A DNA stretch of 48,651 nucleotides. It comes from Billgrantia desiderata (GTDB lineage Bacteria > Pseudomonadota > Gammaproteobacteria > Pseudomonadales > Halomonadaceae). Positions 45,723 through 48,651 of the stretch are shown here, piece after piece; within the stretch, counting starts at the first letter, position 1, and the number at the start of each line of letters is the position of its first letter. Below the pieces are notes generated by a model, which saw only the letters and a list, made by a program, of their open reading frames with translations, was not told the origin of the DNA and did no database searches. The stretch spans positions 1 to 48,651 of the forward strand of contig JAAQTN010000041.1 of the NCBI GenBank assembly GCA_011742915.1. The letters are read 5' to 3'. Both the position numbers and the translations under genes were made by a program.

Positions 45723-45899
45723 GCCATCCTTAGTATGCTTGACCAATGTCTCCATTCCCCCAGTGTAGCAAACGACCGAGCGGCAACAAGGCGTTAAATT
45801 AGAAAATGCCGATGGTGGGGAGGCGCTTGGAAATCATCATACAAAGCAGGCGGCGGCTTCTTCCTCGTGCCGCATCAGTTGCGGTTTTCCGAATTTCGT

Positions 45900-45929
45900 T
45901 TGACACATCTATTTGACGTTGCCGATAAA
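45900..45929 (+). promoter_or_regulatory. Candidate mvaT promoter
   Basis: TTGACA (45900-45905) and GATAAA (45924-45929) are 18 bases apart, about 98 bases before the mvaT start codon. The surrounding intergenic region is AT-rich, as is common for H-NS-type genes. Confidence 0.45.
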
Positions 45930-46026
45930 GTCGATGAAAATAAGATTGAGTGTTGTCATTTCGGCCGGGTTGTTGTATTTATAAGCCGCATCCCGCAAAA
46001 CTCCCAAATGAATTACAGGATTGCCA

Positions 46027-46407
46027 ATGTCCCTTCTTAGCGAATTCATGCAGAAAGAGCAGCAGCTCAAGCAGCTTCAGGCTGAAATGGAGCGGCTGCA
46101 AAACGACGAGCGCCTGAAGGCCGAGCTCGAGTTCAAGGACAAGCTCGAAGCGCTGATGCGCGAGTTCAGCAAGAGCTCCACCGATGTCATCAACCTGCTG
46201 GAGCCGCAGGGTGGCAAATCGGCACCGGCCAAGTCGGCTGCTGCCGGTGGTGGCGCCCGTCGCAAGCGCAAGCTGAAAATCTACAAGAACCCCAATACGG
46301 GTGAAGTGGTGGAAACCCGCGGCGGTAACCACAAGACGCTGAAAGCCTGGAAAGACGAGCACGGTTCCGACACCGTGGAAGGCTGGCTGGTTCGCGTCGA
46401 ATCTTGA
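46027..46407 (+). CDS. mvaT: MvaT/MvaU-type H-NS-like nucleoid protein
   Basis: The product is 126 residues. An N-terminal coiled coil (about 1-60, rich in Gln/Glu/Lys heptads) mediates dimerisation; a basic linker (GGGARRKRKLK) leads to the DNA-binding domain with YKNPNTGEVVETRGGNHKTL, characteristic of Pseudomonas MvaT. These proteins silence AT-rich, foreign DNA; here the T6SS effector cassette and toxin genes would be candidate targets. ATG 46027 follows AGGA by six bases. A hairpin terminator follows. Confidence 0.93.
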   Translation: MSLLSEFMQKEQQLKQLQAEMERLQNDERLKAELEFKDKLEALMREFSKSSTDVINLLEPQGGKSAPAKSAAAGGGARRKRKLKIYKNPNTGEVVETRGGNHKTLKAWKDEHGSDTVEGWLVRVES

Positions 46408-46415
46408 TTGCGTGC

Positions 46416-46440
46416 GAAGCCGGGCCATTGGCCCGGCTTC
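46416..46440 (+). terminator. Terminator hairpin after mvaT
   Basis: An 11-base perfect stem (46416-46426 with 46430-46440) with a three-base loop lies nine bases after the stop codon; the following T-run is weak. Confidence 0.7.
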
Positions 46441-46509
46441 GTTCGATTTGCTAGTCCCTGCTCAAGGTTTAGTTGCTCGGATGAGCGGTTTTAGGACAAA
46501 GCGTAAGGC

Positions 46510-47334
46510 TCATCGATTCTTTTGAACCGGTAGCCGCATCACGATCTCTTCTTGCGTCCACTCCACCTGAAGCGCCTCTCCCGTAGCGTGATAGCGCTCC
46601 GCTGGCAACCCTTCGCAAATCAAGTACTGCACCACGTCGGGTATCTCTTCCAGCGACTTGACCGTGATAAAGGCATGCTGCTGGGCAGGTATCTTCAGCA
46701 AGCGGAACGACGGAGGGATGGGAATGCCCTGCGCTTCGCTCTGGCTGACCCGTGGGCCGACATCGATTCGATCCGTTGCGCTGGGCAGCGGTGTGTTGTG
46801 CATCAAGGCAATGATACGGCCACGCTTCAGGCGCTCGGATAGGCTTTCCGTGCCCTTGGCATGTTGCCGCCATGTCTTGAGCATGCTCAAAGCGGTATTG
46901 TGCGGTTGGCGATAGAGCCGGGTTACCAAGGCATGGCATACCTCCGAATGATGTATTTCAAACGTTGGCGGTTTGCGACCGCCTTCATTGCAAAAAGGGT
47001 TGTGGCGTAGTTTCAAACGTAGCGCCTGGCGGTATTGGCGCGGTGTCTGATTGTGGTATCGTTGGGAAGCACGACTGAACGCGGAATGGTTCTGGTAGCC
47101 GCACTGGCTGGCAATGGTTCGTATCGAAAGTGGAGTCAAGGCCAGCAGACGAGCTGCCTTCTCCAGGCGTAAACTGTCGCGGTATGCACTTGGGGACAGG
47201 CCGAAGCACTGCTTGAACCTGCGCCGGACCTGTGAGGTCGAATAACCGAGTCGGCTGGCGAGGTCTTCGATTCCCTGCTGGCTCTCCAAATGATCCTGCA
47301 GCCAGATCTCCGCCCGCATCATCTCGTTAAACAT
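46510..47334 (-). CDS. AraC-family transcriptional regulator with C-terminal effector domain
   Basis: The product is 274 residues. The double helix-turn-helix is at the N-terminus (about 8-105; GIEDLASRLGYSTSQVRRRF and IRTIASQCGYQNHSAFSRAS), and the C-terminal half (about 125-270) resembles a GyrI-like ligand-binding domain with FITVKSLEEIPDVVQYL. This order is that of Rob/BmrR-like regulators of drug or solvent responses; ligand and targets are unknown. ATG 47334 follows AAGGGA. No transporter gene is adjacent. Confidence 0.85.
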   Translation of the reverse strand: MFNEMMRAEIWLQDHLESQQGIEDLASRLGYSTSQVRRRFKQCFGLSPSAYRDSLRLEKAARLLALTPLSIRTIASQCGYQNHSAFSRASQRYHNQTPRQYRQALRLKLRHNPFCNEGGRKPPTFEIHHSEVCHALVTRLYRQPHNTALSMLKTWRQHAKGTESLSERLKRGRIIALMHNTPLPSATDRIDVGPRVSQSEAQGIPIPPSFRLLKIPAQQHAFITVKSLEEIPDVVQYLICEGLPAERYHATGEALQVEWTQEEIVMRLPVQKNR

Positions 47335-47694
47335 AACTGTCCCTTGCTTGATTCGGCAGCAACGTCTCGTTTGCTGCGTCTGCCAACACACTGGTGCCCT
47401 CACTGGCGCCTGGGCAGAGCCCGGCAGGCATAACGCCCGCTTTTCTTATGGCTTTTATGCACCTCTTTATGCGCTGCGGGGGGATGCAAAGGCAAGTTCG
47501 GTTATCGGGTTTGACTGTTTGTGCATAGTACGTACTGGGAATGATACGCAGCTCCTTTACGTCAGGCAGCCTCTGCTTTTAGCGTAGCGCAACGTCGTTT
47601 CTTCGCTATACAGGGGTTTAGCGGTATACTGGGGCTCTTCGACAGCAGGTGCCGCTGGGGAGGCCGGCCGGTACTTGAGTGAAAACGGATACAC
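47335..47694. promoter_or_regulatory. Intergenic region upstream of two divergent genes
   Basis: These 360 bases separate the AraC-type gene from the small gene at 47695, and no credible coding region is seen. TATACT (47625-47630) is a likely -10 box for the rightward genes, about 65 bases before the start; no clear -35 box lies at the right distance. No operator or repeat was recognised. Confidence 0.4.
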
Positions 47695-47991
47695 ATGAGA
47701 AACCAAAAACCCAACCGTTCCATGGATGAGCGCGAAAAACTGCGCAAGTTTCGAGAACTGGACGACGCCTTTGCCGAGGCGCTGCGCGAGCTGGAAAAGC
47801 CCAATCCGAAGCTCGATATCCCCACGGGGCCGCCGGTGCGTAGCCTGGCGGAGCTGGAAGCGGAAGAGCAGCAGCAGCGGCAGCAAGTCTTCGAGCAGCG
47901 GCTCAAATCGCTGATGAACGAATACGCACAGCCCAGGGAAAGCGTGACAGTCCTGCTGCGCACCTTGCAGACCCTTGGGCGCATTGCCTGA
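47695..47991 (+). CDS. Small hydrophilic protein of unknown function
   Basis: The product is 98 residues and is not recognised. It is highly charged, with predicted helices at about 10-37 (Lys/Arg/Glu-rich) and 48-90, the latter containing a Glu/Gln run (EAEEQQQRQQVFEQRLK) that could be a coiled coil, separated by a proline-containing turn with IPTGPPVR. No signal peptide or membrane segment is seen. It ends 13 bases before the next gene, so the two probably form an operon. Confidence 0.6.
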   Translation: MRNQKPNRSMDEREKLRKFRELDDAFAEALRELEKPNPKLDIPTGPPVRSLAELEAEEQQQRQQVFEQRLKSLMNEYAQPRESVTVLLRTLQTLGRIA

Positions 47992-48004
47992 TCTGCAGTC
48001 GTCT

Positions 48005-48490
48005 ATGACCTACTTCCTGGTGATGGGTAGCCTGGCGCTATCCGTCCTGTTCACGCTGGGGTGGGCGCTTTCCCGCCTGCTGCGCTGGGTGGCTTCCGGC
48101 CTCTCGCTTGGCGTCGGCAAGGGGAGTGCCAGGTCCCGGCGCTCGGCAGGGCGCGGTAGCCGGGCCGCCAAAACCGCCAAACCCAAACCCAAGCCCAGGG
48201 CCAGCGCAAAAGCCGCTGCCAAGGCTGGGGCAACCGCCAAGGCCAAGCCTGTCGGCGAGCCCTGGCGTATCACCCGGCATCTGGCCGAATGGCGCTCCAG
48301 TACCGCGCTGGCGCTCGTCGCTGCGCTCACCTACCTCGTGGCGCGCCTGGCCGAACACGGCATGAGCTATCGTCCGCCCCATACCCTGCCAAGCGGATTC
48401 AGTACCTTGCTGCTCGGCCTCGGTTGGCTTTCCGCCGGTTTGATCCTGCTTGCGCTGCTGCATCGGTTGGCAGTGTGGCGCTGCCGTTGA
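48005..48490 (+). CDS. Membrane protein with Lys/Ala/Pro-rich linker
   Basis: The product is 161 residues and is not recognised. A first hydrophobic helix (about 3-25, LVMGSLALSVLFTLGWALS) is followed by a basic segment (about 38-85) with repeated KPKPKP and KAAAKAGATAKAK patterns. Two further hydrophobic helices follow at about 97-113 and 132-155. The basic linker resembles histone-like tails and could bind nucleic acid or phospholipid head groups. ATG 48005 is chosen; an in-frame start at 47975 overlaps the preceding gene. Confidence 0.6.
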   Translation: MTYFLVMGSLALSVLFTLGWALSRLLRWVASGLSLGVGKGSARSRRSAGRGSRAAKTAKPKPKPRASAKAAAKAGATAKAKPVGEPWRITRHLAEWRSSTALALVAALTYLVARLAEHGMSYRPPHTLPSGFSTLLLGLGWLSAGLILLALLHRLAVWRCR

Positions 48491-48576
48491 TCCAGCGTCG
48501 GTCAGCTGTATGGCATGGGTTTGTAACACGAAAGAGTGGCAGCGCCCTCATGATCCAGAACTAATTGAACAACTGC

Positions 48577-48651
48577 TGTCAGGCGACACGTAAAACTGAC
48601 CCCCAGGCGACACGGAAAACTGACCCCTCCGTGAGCTCACCTGGAGGGTCC
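48577..48651. mobile_element. Terminal region of an IS21-family insertion sequence
   Basis: From TGTCAGGCGACACG onward there are two copies of a 22-base repeat (48582-48603 and 48606-48627) differing at one base, each ending AAAACTGACCCC. Multiple terminal repeats with this wording and a TG start are typical of IS21-family ends. The transposase genes (istA, istB) would lie beyond the window edge. The target duplication cannot be seen from one end. Confidence 0.8.

Overview
The window is about 48.6 kb of high-GC gammaproteobacterial chromosome. A TyrA-AroA fusion, the order gyrA-serC-pheA-tyrA/aroA-cmk-rpsA, an MvaT-type nucleoid protein, a Lap-type adhesin control module and many acidic proteins suggest a Halomonas-like member of the Halomonadaceae. 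The genus is inferred from gene content only. Mobile elements lie at both edges: a group II intron 3' end at 1-77 and an IS21-family terminus from 48577.

Left part (1-10.8 kb). The intron end is followed by what looks like the 5' half of a second intron copy. The start of its reverse-transcriptase reading frame runs in frame into the RTX/type I secretion tail of a large adhesin. Next to it, on the minus strand, are lapG and lapD, which control release of LapA-type adhesins through c-di-GMP. A type VI secretion cassette follows: vgrG, a DUF4123 adaptor, a DUF3304 protein, a Tle1-like (DUF2235) effector with Asp in place of the nucleophilic Ser, and a DUF6708 membrane protein. From the end of vgrG to about 9.8 kb the base composition is visibly less GC-rich, as expected for an exchangeable effector module.

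Central part (10.8-33 kb) is mostly housekeeping. It holds a CDF metal transporter, a PlsC-like acyltransferase and rdgC as an overlapping minus-strand run, then an acyl-CoA thioesterase under a PsrA-like palindrome, then gyrA, serC, pheA, tyrA-aroA, cmk and rpsA. After a bidirectional terminator comes rimO on the minus strand. Beyond it are an SRPBCC protein, a small membrane protein, a VTT-domain protein, a universal stress protein overlapping a Lon-family protease, a DsbA-fold isomerase and a TerB/DUF533 protein.

Pilus region (33-41.8 kb). The conserved order pilB-pilC-pilD-coaE-yacG is kept, but each of the three junctions from pilC onward carries a different toxin-antitoxin pair: mntA-hepT between pilC and pilD, vapBC between pilD and coaE, and relBE-like between coaE and yacG. 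A Tus-like gene overlaps the end of yacG. Divergent pilA encodes a type IV pilin ending in nine glutamates encoded largely by a GAA repeat. I consider the toxin-antitoxin-studded pilus/CoA operon the most unusual feature here.

Right part (41.8-48.6 kb). This contains a start-less duplicate of a CigR-like gene, a CNNM/CorC-type transporter, a YqhA protein, the intact CigR-like gene, an orphan HigA-like antitoxin behind a toxin remnant, a Crp/Fnr regulator, mvaT, an AraC-type regulator, two unrecognised small genes and the IS21 end. No tRNA, rRNA or CRISPR array was seen.
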